A stretch of DNA of 64,000 bases, taken from the NCBI GenBank assembly GCA_034509755.1, contig CM067546.1:33192383-33256382 (forward strand). Direction: 5' to 3'. Each line of letters begins with the position of its first letter. Positions within the stretch are counted from its first letter, which is position 1. The position numbers and the translations under genes were made by a program. Source of the DNA: Anisodus tanguticus. Taxonomy: Eukaryota; Streptophyta; Magnoliopsida; Solanales; Solanaceae. Below the pieces are notes generated by a model. The model had not been told where the DNA came from and made no database searches. It saw only the letters and a list, made by a program, of their open reading frames with translations. Below are positions 21,184 to 32,643 of this stretch, in pieces.

Positions 21184-22600
21184 TCAAACTTGATTTATAT
21201 ACATCGAGTACATCTCATATTTCATGGCTTCTTTCCATCTCTGCAAAGCAATGTCTAACATGGCTTCGCTGTAGGTTGTAGGTTCATCGTCATCAGGAAT
21301 ATCTATCTCATTGTGTGTTTCAACAAGGAGATTAAGTCTTTCAGGCGGACGATGTGTCCTAGTGGTCCTACAGAGTTGATTATTCTGCGTTTCAGTGTTT
21401 GTTGCATTCTGATTGTGAGAAGGTCTTTGTGTGCTGGACAATCCATCACCTTGAGAGCTTTCAGAAATGTCATTTTCATGTATTCCCTTAATGGAATGAT
21501 GTACAACCATTGTATCATCTTCCATTAGTTGTGTATAAGAGCCTTGCATTTCTTCACTATCTCTCACAGCACTCCCACTAGCAGAAGGGCGTACTCTAAG
21601 TACCCAATCTTCACCAGATATACCCACTGAATCCTTGTCTACGTCATTCGACAAGGGTTCAACTTCTGTGTTATCTTGTGGTTCTTGAATTTCTTCAAGT
21701 TCTATCTCATTGCAGCTCTATTCCTTATAGACATATTCTTCTTCAAAGAAAGTTGCATTTCTAGAAACAATGACCTTATGTTCTCCAGGAAGATAGAAAT
21801 AGTATCCCTTAGTTTCTTTTGGATACCCCACAAAATAATATTTCTCACTTTTACATTCCAACTTATCAGTAAGCATCTTCTTTACATATGCAGGGCACCT
21901 CCAGGGTCGCATGTGTTTAAGTGCTGGCTTCTTGCCACACCATATCTGATAGGGTGTCTTTTCTACTGACTTGGAGGGAACCCTGTTCAGAATATATATA
22001 GAGGTTTGTATAGCATGTCCCCAAAGGTATGTTGGTAGAGCTGAGAAACTCATTATGGATCTAACCATATCTAATAGGGTTTCATTTCTCCTTTCAGCAA
22101 CACCATTCATCTGTGGCGTTCCAGGAGGTGTCCATTGTGATTGGACTCCATGAAGCTTCAAGTAATCCAGAAATTCTTTACTTAAGTATTCACCTCCTCG
22201 ATCTGATCGAAAGGTCTTGATACTTGTTTCAAGTTGCTTCTCTACTTCTGATTTGTACTCTTTGAATTTCTCAAAGGCTTCGGACTTGTGTTTCATAAGA
22301 TACACATGCCCAAACCTTGTGAAATCGTCTGTAAAAGTGATGAAGGGAAGCCTCCCTTAGCTTGAGTTGAAATTGGCCCACATACATCAGTATGGACCAA
22401 CTCAAGTAACTCTTTGGCTCGCACCCCTTTCCCAGAAAGTGGCTTGTTGGTCATCTTTCCTCTCAAGCAAGATTCACAGTTACCATAGGACTCCAAGTCA
22501 AATGGTTTCAGGTAATCTAACTTTCTTAATCTTGATTCATTGATGTAACTAAGTCTACAACGCCATAAGTATGTGGGGTTTCTTGGATTACTTATCTTAG
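21184..22600 (-). pseudogene. pol: copia integrase and C-terminal linker, element G
   Basis: This enzyme joins element DNA to the host genome. From 22496: GNCESCLRGKMTNKP (zinc half-site), ELLELVHTDVCGP with the first catalytic Asp, then a frame break. 22305-21718 gives TFRSDRGGEYLSKEF (second Asp), TPQMNGVAERRNETLLDMVR (catalytic Glu) and ILNRVPSKSVEKTPYQIW, then the C-terminal VGYPKETKGYYFYLPGE. 21654-21184 is the acidic, Ser-rich linker leading to the RT (SRRTHRPPERLNL-like). The DD35E set is complete across the break. Confidence 0.9.
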
Positions 22601-22601
22601 C

Positions 22602-23090
22602 TCATTTATTTTGCACATTAAAAATTTCACGACTACAGTTTAAAATATACAATACATCCACAAGCGGAGCATTTCTACAAACAAAACCATTAAAAGACAG
22701 TACATAACTGTCATTGGCAATAAATGAGGAAAACCCCTCAATGTCTATCATTGGGATAGAAATAATATTCCTCATTAATGAGGGAATAAAATAACAATTA
22801 TTTAGTTCTAAACAAAAGCCTGAAGGTAAATCTAGTCTATAAGTTCCCACGCGTTCAGCATCCACTCGTGCTCCATTTCCAATGCGCAGGTTTACCTCCC
22901 AAAGTACAACCTTTCTGTTGTCAATCAGACCCTGTACATTATTATAAATGTGTGAGCCATAAGCGGTAACTAATACCCAGCAGTGAGAGTTACTTATAGA
23001 CATGTTTATTTCAATGACAAACATACATTGTCCAGTAGAGCCAGGAGCACCTAGTGCTTTGCCTCCTCCTGGAGCTGTGCATTCCTTTTT
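22602..23090 (-). pseudogene. pol: copia protease, element G, catalytic Asp lost
   Basis: On the minus strand this gives INMSISNSHCWVLVTAYGSH, then IYNNVQGLIDNRKVV, GAVERVGTYRLDLPSGF-like text and LELNNCYFIPSLMRNIISI. The layout is that of copia protease, whose usual active site is WVLDTGCGSHI. Here the catalytic Asp reads Val and the Gly reads Ala (WVLVTAYGSHI). The protein could not have matured its own polyprotein. The C-terminal part leads into the pre-integrase region (ILNCSREIFNVQNK). Confidence 0.85.
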
Positions 23091-23894
23091 TCAGTGCCCC
23101 TTCTTCTTGCAGTTGAGGCACACATCCGAATCTACCTTTGATTTCTTCTGAACACCTCTTCTAGGTTTCATAGTTGTAGGTGCAACAACTGTCTTACCCT
23201 TCTTCTTCTGCATGTTCTTACCCTCGGGTTTGAACTTGCTTGAAGAGCCCACCATGAGCCCGGCTTTACCTTTAGAGGTAGGTGATACAAAGGTCTTTAA
23301 CATGTTGTGAAGCTCTGGAAGACTTGCCTTGGTCTCATTCATATTGAAGTTCACAATGAAATTCTCAAATGAACCAGAAAGTGAATTCAGGATCAGGTTG
23401 ACAGAGATATTTATAGGCAGCTTCGTTCCAATCGAAGCCAACCTTTCTATTAACTCAATCATCTTCAGAACGTGTGCTGACACTTGACCCCCATCGTTCA
23501 GCTTACATTTGAAAAGGTCTCTCAACAGTTCATACTCCATTGTTTGAGACTGTAAGTCATAGAGACTCTTCAAGTGTTATAGCATTTCGTTGGGGCCCAT
23601 ATTTTCATGTTACCTCTGTAACTCCAAGGTCATGGAGGACAACATTACACATTGTGCTGAGGTAGCATCGTCTAGATGTTTCTGATAAGCCACCTTGTCA
23701 AACAGGGCATACTCAGCAGAATCTTCAGCAGGGAATGTGGGGAACAATGTGTCTAACACATACTCAATTCTTTCTAGTCTTAACACCAATCGCAGATTTC
23801 TTAACCAGTCATGGTAATTTGATTCAGTCAACTTGTTTGTCTCGATCAACATTTTCAGTGATAGATTCGACATTTTATACGACTGAAGAAACAA
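23091..23894 (-). pseudogene. gag: copia gag with zinc knuckle, element G
   Basis: The start at 23876 (MSNLSLKMLIETNKLTESNY) suits a copia gag. The N-terminal piece continues HDWLRNLRLVLRLERIEYVL. After a break near 23600 it resumes QTMEYELLRDLFKCKLNDGG and continues LKMIELIERLASIGTKLP, as in UBN2-type gag. The end has a Lys-rich stretch and CLNCKKKGH, the first part of a CCHC knuckle, at 23130-23091. The last Cys follows a frame break. Confidence 0.88.
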
Positions 23895-25452
23895 ATAGAC
23901 TTGAAATTAAACTCTAATATAATTTCTATTTAACACATTCTTTAACTAATTAACATGGCCTTTAGTTTAATTAGCTCCCACTATTTTAACATACTCTTCG
24001 ACCCCTTGTAAGAATACGGACTCATATCAAATATGGTCATAATGGGCCATGATCCAGGTTCATGCTATCTCCGCATTTGTTGTGGATGATAACTTCAACA
24101 TCACAACATGGTAGGTCTCTAAACCAATTACAAAAAATTTGTAACTCATGTTTGACCGAATGTTCTAAATAATCGATCTACGTCCCTCGGCTTGTCCGAC
24201 ACTGTGGCGCCAAGACAGCCTAGCAAGTCAACCCTGTTATGCGACTGCAATTATGTATCTAAGTGAGTTTTGCCTTATACAGCAAACACTGCGGTGTAAA
24301 TACTCATGAAGGTTTATCACCCACTTCTACATTTAACATGCATCTATGAAAGAGTCTGAGTCATCGTAGACTTAGAGCAAATATTGTGGCATAAATACTC
24401 ATCTCGCCGAAAAGGATTTTGCACTACAATCAATTATAACGGACGACGCGTTCATTTTAAATGAGACTTGTATTAAAATTTAGGAAACATTTTAATTCAG
24501 GATTTTAACCAAGATCAACTCTAACATGCTATGTCCAACAAAGCATCTTAATTATCATGCAAATGACTAAGCACATATTGGGTACTGCCTACCCAAGCAT
24601 GATATTAAGAGGTTTAACAAATATTTGGCGTCGCCTACCCAGACATGTATTTGCAGACGCTATTCTAGTAATTTAAATGACAAACAATTTGACATTTAGA
24701 ACATAAACAGTATACTTATCAAATAATATATTGTATAATAATAATCTTGAGTTAAACATTCTGAACTCTGGATTTTTTTATTTTTTTTATTTCTGGACAG
24801 GTGGGGTCGCGGTGCTAATCATTAGGGTCGCGACGCCATTGAGGTAGAAGCCTTTCGGGTTTTGCAAATGCATTAGCGCCGCGGCGCTCCACCATAGAGT
24901 CGCGGCACCTACTGTCCAATAAGTCCAAAATTTTGAAATGAAGCATTAGGGTCGCGGCGCCACCTTGAAAATGCTAGCAAGCACTGCGGCGCCTACCGTA
25001 CAGTAAGTCCAAAATTTTGAAATGAAGCATTAGGGTTGCGGCGCCACCTTGAAAATCCTAGCAAGCACTGCAGCGCCCTACCATAGGGCCACGGCGTCGA
25101 CGTCTTGACAAAACGTTTCTGTGTTGATTTTCTAAAATCGTTCGAGCCTTAAATCCAATTTAGGGATCAAATCACAGATCCTTTATCCTCACCCACCATT
25201 ATCAATAATCATCCATTCATACTCATTTTTCGCCGTGCACCATGCAATGAGTCGGATATCCGCACTTTTGGCTTAGTTCGAGTTAGAACGGAATGACTTC
25301 CTCGAGTAAGCGTAGGAGATAATTTAGGGTGATATCAAAAGGTTAACATTCGATCAAGATATGTAAGATTTCAAGAAGCCTTGTTTTAATCCAATTTATG
25401 TTTAACATATATTATTATGTTATTCAATTGTTATATAACCATTGAACCGGCC
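23895..25452 (-). other. long 5' leader of element G
   Basis: Non-coding sequence of about 1.5 kb between primer site and gag. It contains a GC-rich cluster of CGCGGCGC-type motifs (24800-25100) and an 84-bp tandem duplication. No open frame of note. Such a long leader is unusual for copia, but no captured gene is recognised. Confidence 0.6.
24921..25088. repeat. 84-bp tandem duplication in element G leader
   Basis: Two units starting AAGTCCAAAATTTTGAAATG at 24921 and 25005, about 95% alike. Each carries two CGCGGCGC-type motifs (GGGTCGCGGCGCC / GGGTTGCGGCGCC and CACTGCGGCGCC / CACTGCAGCGCC). Confidence 0.85.
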
Positions 25453-25468
25453 TGGGCTTTGATACCAC
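25453..25468 (-). other. primer binding site, initiator tRNA-Met
   Basis: On the minus strand GTGGTATCAAAGCCCA follows CCCTACA of the LTR. TGGTATCA-AGCC matches the standard copia site TGGTATCAGAGCC with one mismatch. Confidence 0.8.
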
Positions 25469-26953
25469 TGTAGGGTTTTGTTGGGTTCAAAACACATAAG
25501 TAGGCACAACGGAAGTTTAAAATTTTGTTCTACTTACCCCAATAATTTCTTCTGGTATGGTTATATGACAATCGAACTTGTAACATAAAACTAGAACACT
25601 TACAGGTTGTATTATCTGAAGTCTTTACTTAGGGATTACACGCGACCGTCCCTTCGACTGCAAGCACTATGTTATGGTATATTCCTCTGTCAAGAAAGAC
25701 AGGAAATCTTGGCGGAGGATCGAGAGAGTTTCATCCTAGACTCTAAGTCTAGAAAGTTTTATGAGATTTAGTATTCTTTTGTGTGTTTGATAACAATGAG
25801 ATTGTGCTGTATTATAGCTAAAATTAGGTCTGAAAACATTTTAGGGTTAGGCTTAAGTCTGGCCCAAAACCCGAGGTGTGGTGGGCCAGTCCGACTGGGC
25901 TCACTGCCGTGTCAAAATCCAATTTTGATTTAAATAATTTCCATCTAATAGAAATTATTCCATAGTTATTATCAATTTAAATATCTCGATTCCAAATCGA
26001 ATATTTAATATTCTCTCAATACACCCTTAGACCGAAAAGACAATCGACATAGTGTGACCCTATAGGCCTTCACATATCCACACTAATCCAATTAAGGTCC
26101 ACACGAAACTCCTAGACTGCGTCGTATGACGAACTCAATATATGAAGTACGTTTACATGAATCTAGAAAACATAACCTTTATGTGAGATGATAAATTCCT
26201 TTCATTCGCGACACACTCGATCAAGCTTAGGGTTTGCCATGTGTCTATCCAAATGGCTTGATCACTTTATCTCATCTATATTAGTCGACAACTAGATCAT
26301 TTTCTAAAGATGTCTCTTGCATTGGCCAATGACTTGTCGACCTAATATCACTGAGAAGTTGAGTGCTCTTTCGAATATCCAATCGAGGAATGAATCATAT
26401 TCTTGGCTCAACTACCACCTTAATTTACATCATAATGCACCCAACACAAGTCGTATCTTATCCTATAAGGAGTTTAAGCTTAGGACATGGTCAAAGTACA
26501 TTACTCTGTAAACAAGGTGTGTATTGACCTCAAGTCAAAGGAATTTCATCTCCCACACGCTGATAGCACTTTAGACATGTATAACAAATAGTTTATCAAC
26601 AGGGTATACCAATACTTTCCAAAAGTATCCATGTGTCCATCACTAGTAACCATTACCAGTAGCAGGTGAGACATGCTACATTCTCTAAGAATGTGATGCA
26701 GACCACATGTTGACTTATAACATATCATCGATATCCCATTCTCGATGATCATTAGTCGAGGCTAATTTAGAGTTACGCTCTATCATCAATATCTCACTCT
26801 ATTAATGACAACGTAAGCTCAATGGATGCACATTAATGAATAATTACAAATAATCAAATAATGATTCAATAATTGCAAATGCCATAAATATTAATCTTAT
26901 GAATAATACGAATGTGTTCAAGTACATTTGTCTCTAGGACATACATACTTTCA
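25469..26953 (-). repeat. 5' LTR of element G
   Basis: About 1485 bp, very similar to 18091-19692 but with a deletion of roughly 110 bp at 25907-25912 that removes the GC-rich segment and the AT repeat. It is the promoter LTR for the minus-strand transcript. Confidence 0.92.
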
Positions 26954-27118
26954 AAGCATAGGTGACTAATTCAAAGTTTAGCACATCTTGGGTGATATTA
27001 AAACTCTTTAACCTCATTTAAAGCATTTAGCATCCTAATTAAATATTTTATTCCAATAACAAATAGGAAAAGTAACATAGAGTCATCTTGCCTCAATCCT
27101 CTTGCAACAGCAAATGGC
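26954..27118 (-). pseudogene. L1-type LINE, RT segment upstream of the G insertion
   Basis: On the minus strand: FAVARGLRQDDSMLLFLFV, then GIKYLIRMLNALNEVKE, a stop and YHPRCAKL...HLCF. This is the LINE RT block ending just before the catalytic ADD that resumes at 18090. The motif normally read as F-ADD is split by element G. The LINE is 5'-truncated at about 27118, where it abuts an LTR fragment. Confidence 0.85.
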
Positions 27119-27312
27119 ATAGTAGGGAGATTTTTCTCTCAATAGATTTTATGTTTTATATTAGTTTTCTCAATAAATAGGTCGCTTGATCAAATCATAT
27201 TATAGTATTATGCCTTTTTAGTATATTTTCTTTGTCGTCTAATTTATCGTCGTTCAAGGTTTACAATTATTAGCTTCCGCATGACGCCATGTTATTGCGA
27301 TCCCAACAACAT

Positions 27313-27325
27313 GGTATCAGAGCAA
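27313..27325 (+). other. primer binding site, initiator tRNA-Met
   Basis: TGGTATCAGAGC is 3 nt after the left LTR end of the short LTR element. A second TGGTATCAGAGCC lies at about 27512, a partial leader duplication. Confidence 0.8.
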
Positions 27326-27735
27326 TCGAAAGGTCCTGGGATCGAATCTCGTTGTTACCCCTTATCAAAAAGAATTTTCACATGCTTGGACCATGGAAAA
27401 AAAGTAAGCCAGCACCTGAGGGAGTGTGTTGAGAATATAATCAAATATTAAAAGTGTTCTCTTTCTAACAGCTTAAGCTTTTAGATGAGATGGTCACACA
27501 CTTCAACAAGTGGTATCAGAGCCAATGATTCAGTCAATGTTTCGACGAGAAAATAAGTTTAAAGCGAGTTCAAATCAAGCTGCAACCAATTCACAATAAT
27601 GCAGATTTTATCCATGCGTACTACATGTGGAGATAAATTTTCAACTATATTTTCAACATCCATACTGCTGCAAAAATAAAGAAAAATATTTTTAAACTAA
27701 TTTTTAACCCATAATATTTAACCTTATTTTTAATC

Positions 27736-27817
27736 ATGACAAGCAACAATGATGAAGATTATGTGAAGAAGAAGAATCAATATTATTTTGCCAGAATATT
27801 CATGCCAATAGGAGATT
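27736..27817 (+). pseudogene. possible gag start in the short LTR element
   Basis: An ATG reads MTSNNDEDYVKKKNQYYFA and runs straight through the polypurine tract into the LTR. It may be the remnant of a gag start. No domain can be named. Confidence 0.25.
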
Positions 27818-28224
27818 TGTTAGGGTGTGCTGGATTTCATACCTTATTTGAATTTTATCATGATTGTATTTTACTTAAAAATTATTTTTTTGGTGAAAAT
27901 TATTTTCTTTGTGAAAAACAATTCTACCATATTTATCCCTTTCTTGGAGGAGAAATTTTGGACTTCTATATATAGGAGATCATTTCTTCTTATAAACAAC
28001 ACAATAGCATACACAATGTAATAATTAAAGAGCTTTATTTAGGAGAAATTTTTCTCTCAATAGTTTTATGCTTTATATTAGTTTTTTCGACATATAGTTC
28101 GCTTGACCAAACCATATTATAGTGTTATGCCTTTTTAGAATATTTTTTTGTCATCTGATTTATCGTCATTCAAGATTTATAATTATTAGCTTCCGCATGA
28201 CATCATGTTATGTCGATCCCAACA

Positions 28225-28667
28225 CTTTCACTATGCATGAATTTCAGCGATATAAAATATCAGACAAGTCGCTCCAAGGTGGGTAGACTTGTAAATTCTT
28301 ATACACTATGAATATATAAATGATGGTCCTAAAATCGGGTATTTCTACACTTAGGACGAAGAAAAAAACGATAAGCTGCAATAGTCAATAACACCCTTTA
28401 GTGATTCTTTTAAATTTTATATCCAATTAAATTAAAACACATAAAAAAACTGGAGTAATATTTTATCTTGTTGCCTCCTCCTGTCACCTTTCAATGTAGT
28501 GGATTGACTAGTACTATACATAACATTATCAATTAGTGGGAAAAATATACTACCTAGCTAACATAATAGATTAAAAAGAAAGGTGGACGGGGTTCTTCTA
28601 GTGACTAAAACCACTCGTACAAAAAATGAGAAGTAAGTAAAAGGATGAAGAATACAAGAAGAAAGTA
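28225..28667. other. intergenic DNA
   Basis: AT-rich sequence without a recognised gene or repeat. Confidence 0.5.
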
Positions 28668-28760
28668 CTCCCTCCGTTTTATAATAAGTATTATTTTAGT
28701 AAAAAAAATTATCTCAAAATAAGTATTGGCTTAAGAATTCAAGATATAAATTGGTCACTT
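28668..28760. mobile_element. one end of a Stowaway-like element
   Basis: TA followed by CTCCCTCCGTTTTATAATAA is the typical Stowaway terminus. I could not find the opposite inverted terminus within 300 bp, so only one end is called. Confidence 0.5.
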
Positions 28761-29886
28761 TTTCCTACTATATTCTTAAACAAAAACTGACAAACTCTCT
28801 GTTCAAAATATTTATTGACAAGTTCTCTATTCACGACATAAATTATTACTATTCTGCATGTTTTATCAAAAGAAAAAAGTAATCTATTTTTATTAAATAG
28901 GAATAGTTTTATAAATTTTTAGTAATTAATAAAGACAAGTACTACTCTCTTCTTTCACTTTCACTAATAAAAAGGAGGCTGATTTTTAAGCACGTGGATT
29001 TGTATGGACATTTATCGAAATTGCATCCACTCCAACGCTTACATTTGAAAACGTGCAATTATTAACTGTTTTTTGACATGCATGTGTCCTTATGGAATTA
29101 TGGTAAATGATCTTTGCATATATATTGAGGGCCCTTTTTGGACGGTTGTTCTCATAAATGAATTTAGGATATAAATTTTATGAATTTAATTTTTAAGACT
29201 ATTAGTATTGAACCTGTTATATTTAAAGTTATGAATTCATATTTCTATTTCTTATAATTTTAACAATTTTTTATACATAAATTTATATTTCACACTAGAT
29301 ATCAACCAGCTGCGAATGTTGTTCTTCACTACAACCTCACATCCCCTATCCAAACAACAATATTTCCTTTTAATTCCTTTTTATAGTTGGATTTTAATTT
29401 ATTGCTACATATATACACACACAAGAATTTTGAAGGAAAAACTCTTACAATATTATTTATCATGAAAATTTGATAATTAATTACCTATTGAAAACTTTAA
29501 TTTGTAAACAGATTAATCTGATATATGAAAAAGATTGCTTTTTATATTGACCCCAAAAACCCTACTTGTCTAGTTGATATAATCGGGACTTTTTTGTGTG
29601 GCTTAAATTGTCATGTGAGCTCTGTTACTTGAATATTCTTTCTTTTTTAATTGATTTTTTCTGGAGAACATCTAACAAAAATTCCAAGAATAGTGAAAAC
29701 TGCCTCAACAATTGAGAGTATACACGGACGATGATAAGTGACAGAAAAACTATACTCCAATGTGTGCTAAAAGAGAAACCAAATGATTCTTTTCTTCTTT
29801 GGTTTTACTAGTAAAAGATGTACTATAGTGTATTGGTTGTCTCGTGGCCCCCGCCTTCCCAACCCCTCACAATCACTTACTCAAGC
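28761..29886. other. intergenic AT-rich DNA
   Basis: No gene. Blocks near 29115-29150 and 29730-29785 resemble blocks on the two sides of element A (6360-6410 and 13560-13620). Confidence 0.45.
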
Positions 29887-30214
29887 AAGAAATACCTCCC
29901 AGTTGCCATCAGGGGCACAGGCGAGTTGGTAAGTGGCAAAATGATTGGGTACAACTACTTCTACGTCACGGGTTCGAATCCGTGTGGTGACAGTCTTTAC
30001 TGAAATATTGCAAGGGTTGTTCTTTGGGTTCGTGTCCCGTTGGTCCTCCTCCCTCCCCGCAGTGGTCGCCACTCGCGCATATCCCTCGATTTACATCTCA
30101 CCTGGCCAAGGGGCCTCTGGTACAGGTGGAGGGGTTTCGCCTTCGGGACTTTCCCCTTCACAAAGAAATACCTCTCAGTTAGTCTGACGTAAGCTGGATA
30201 TTAAAAAAAAAAAA
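29887..30214 (+). mobile_element. tRNA-derived SINE with internal duplication
   Basis: Head with A-box-like GCGAGTTGGTAAGTGG (about 29921) and a strong B-box GGGTTCGAATCC (29970-29981), the pol III promoter parts. The 3' end is AGTCTGACGTAAGCTGGATA then TTAAAAAAAAAAAA (to 30214). An 18-bp sequence AAGAAATACCTCCCAGTT stands at 29887-29904, and a near copy lies at 30163-30180, inside the 3' region. It looks like a target duplication but lies before the A-tail. Confidence 0.7.
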
Positions 30215-31204
30215 GATCTCCCAACTACTTTTTTACATGTGGATAGATGTAGAGATGGATTCGAGATTTGAAATTTATGTGATTTTATAATAATTTTAAG
30301 CTAGGATATATAATAATTTGGATTCATAATTAAATATTTATAAATATTTAGTACATATTTTAATACATATATAATATTTGAGTAAAAGTTACTTGGACTT
30401 ACGTGAACCCAGCCTATAAGATATGCTTCGCCCTGGATAGATGAGGTATAAATAAATTGGGGTGTCAAGTGGATGGATCAAAATAGACCAAGTTAATAAA
30501 TAAATGGGTCATTAACCGTCTAAGAATCACTTGGGGTGAAATTGGAGAAACTTGCTCAACTTTTACTAAGTTAAATTTATTTATTTGTTTTCTTATACTT
30601 GTTTGAAGTACCTAATAATTTTTTTAATTATAGCTATATAATACATATCAAACAAAAATATACTTTGACAAAAAAACTCATCAGTCAACTTTTAGATAAA
30701 TTGAATTGGAGGTGAAATAAACTAAATTAATAAATGTGCAATCATTAATCACTCAAATTTGGACGAGTTGAACTTGTCGTAACTTTATGGGTTAAGTTTG
30801 CCACATTCAATATTATAAATGGTAAAGTTAATGAACTTTCCTTCCGTAGCTCGACAATGTAAATGAATATTTACTCTATTATATTACCTAAAAGTATAAT
30901 AAAATATATGTTACAACATATTAAAATATACCTATATGGTTAAACAAGTCTTTTACATTGTGAATATATCAAGTCAAATTTAAAGTTAATTAATATAGAT
31001 GAGGTATCAAGTTTTCTTTTGGAATTTAAATAGGAAAGAATGGTGGGTAAAATCTTTAGAGATTAAATGTCCCCAATATATAAAATGGTCACCAAACCAT
31101 TGCAATTACTACATGCATGCACTGTGTTATAAAAATTTGTTAGGTGATTATTTAATTTTTTTGAATGATTATATTGGTTGAAATTAAATCCAATTATATG
31201 GAAA
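30215..31204. other. AT-rich intergenic DNA
   Basis: No recognised gene or repeat. Very AT-rich with short frames only. Confidence 0.5.
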
Positions 31205-31319
31205 ACTAAAAACTACAAGCCAGGAATGAAGAATCTTTGGTTCAAGATGGGCCACTTTCTCCCAACGAGTAACTCCATGGAAGGCATAATGAGAATTGGG
31301 AAATGGTGATGAAGTCAAA

Positions 31320-31430
31320 TGAAGAACCATGGTGGTTTACTGGTAGTAATGCTGAGGGATCGGGACTATTATCTTCAAAAATAATCTGGTGTAAAGCGAA
31401 AAAGCTGGATATAAAAAAAAAAAAAAAAAC
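31320..31430 (+). mobile_element. SINE 3' fragment
   Basis: GGTTTACTGGTAGTAATGCTG, GGGATCGGGACTATTATCTT and AGCTGGATAT followed by 17 A match the 3' half of the SINE at 40811-41053. The tRNA-like head is missing. Confidence 0.7.
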
Positions 31431-31469
31431 CATGGCGTAGTAGTTAAAAGTATTTAAATAATCAAAACT

Positions 31470-31620
31470 TTAGTAGTTAAAATACTGGGCCTTTCAGTAG
31501 GCTTTGAAGTTTGAACAACCAATATGGGCCCACTTTAAAATTTTGTGTTGTCTCAGCTTAATGTCCTACTTTGGGTTTTATGTTTGAAGCCCGTAAACAT
31601 TCAACCTTGGCATTTTTTTT
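31470..31620. repeat. local duplicate block (copy without insertions)
   Basis: TTTCAGTAGGCTTT, then GTCCTACTTTGGGTTTT and ATGTTTGAAGCCCGTAAACA occur in the same order at 40745-41690. There they are split by a SINE and a TIR element. This copy serves as the empty site. Confidence 0.6.
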
Positions 31621-32294
31621 GAATTTTTTTTTTTTTTAAAAAAAAAAAGGAGTTTGTATTTGCCTTTGAAGATTCTTAGATAGGTTTTCAAGAAGAAAGT
31701 CAAGAAACTGAGTTTGAAAATTTTCACACACAAAAAAGTGACTTTCCTTTTTGTTGGAAAAAAACACAGATAAAACAATCAACATTTGCAAAAAAGCTGA
31801 AGAAACTTCAAAATAATAGCCACTAGGGTTTTGTTAGACATACCAACATAGAAATGGAGTGATTTACAAGAATGAACTTTTGATTCCGCTTGTTGCAAAA
31901 TTTCAAGTTCAACAAGTTTTGCTTTTTGACCTTAAATGTTTAGACATGGGTTACGAAGGTCAAAAGTTCAAAACCACCTGGTCATTAGGTGTAATTTCCT
32001 ATAGAAACCTGGGGAATAGAATTGACCAAATTTTCCCTTTTCTTATTTTATTTTTTGGATCACCTAATTTCTCTCAATGCTAGATGTACTTTTCTCTTAC
32101 TCTTCCCTTCTGTAGTTTCCAAATAATTCTACAAAAGACTTTTCAATGGAGAGTGAGCGCGTAGGTTATTAGGACAATGGGACTGCTAGTTAGACATTTT
32201 AAAAAATTAAAACTGAATCCAAACACAATAGATGATAGATCAAAGACAATCACATCCAGTAGAACAAACTGGTCCAGATCTTCAACTAATTGCA
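31621..32294. other. intergenic DNA with homopolymer A/T runs
   Basis: Nothing recognised beyond poly-A/poly-T stretches around 31610-31650. Confidence 0.5.
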
Positions 32295-32565
32295 CGGTGT
32301 GTACTTCAAATGGAGGTATGTCCTTCAAATGGACTGGTCTTTAATTTTTGGCCTTAAAATGAGCTTGTATTTAATTTTTTTCCCGTCAAATTTGAACTTA
32401 TCCCTATAGGAGCATAAATTATTTACATAACTTATGGATATTATAATGCATAACTTATGCTTAAATTCAATTTTGAAGGACAAAAATTAAACACCAACCC
32501 GCTGGAAAGGAAAATATTAAAGACCGACACAAAATATGATAAAAGTGCAAATGATCCCCAGATCT
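32295..32565. mobile_element. small TIR element related to the one at 41.1 kb
   Basis: The left side, TTGCAC then CTTCAAATGGACTGGTCTTT (to 32340), mirrors the right side, ATATTAAAGACCGACAC then GTGCAA (32512-32560). The same arms with GGTCTTTAATTTT occur at 41094-41643. Non-coding. Target duplication not identified. Confidence 0.45.
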
Positions 32566-32643
32566 TCTAATAAACAGAAAAATGGGCCGTTGCTATTTGG
32601 GCAAACTAGGCCTACTCATAACTTTTGGATCAATAGTATTATC

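Larger units (their letters stand above)
18091..26953 (-). mobile_element. copia element G inserted into the LINE
   Basis: A complete 8.9-kb copia element. On the minus strand: 5' LTR (26953-25469), initiator-Met primer site, leader with repeats, gag, protease, integrase, RT, RNase H, polypurine GGGAGAT, 3' LTR (19692-18091). LTRs start TGAAAGTATG and end CCCTACA. The flanking AAGCA (18086-18090 and 26954-26958) is a perfect 5-bp target duplication. The LINE reading frame resumes exactly on the other side. The coding region has frame breaks but is far better preserved than A or E. Confidence 0.95.
27119..28224 (+). mobile_element. short non-autonomous LTR element (TRIM/LARD-like)
   Basis: The right LTR at 27818-28224 (407 bp) starts TGTTAGGGTG and ends CCAACA. 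The left LTR is cut at about 27119 and ends CCAACA at 27309. Their shared part runs from TTTTTCTCTCAATAG to GATCCCAACA. The left LTR is followed at once by ACATGGTATCAGAGC, a perfect initiator-Met primer site core. AATAGGAGATT before the right LTR serves as polypurine tract. Only about 510 bp lie between, with no gag or pol. Confidence 0.8.

Noticed and set aside
29960..29990. tRNA gene
   Set aside because: Only A- and B-box-like parts of a SINE head. No cloverleaf or CCA-end context.
30999..31181. Frame MRYQVFFWNLNRKEWW as possible short gene
   Set aside because: Sixty codons in AT-rich DNA, no homology I can name, no conserved partner.
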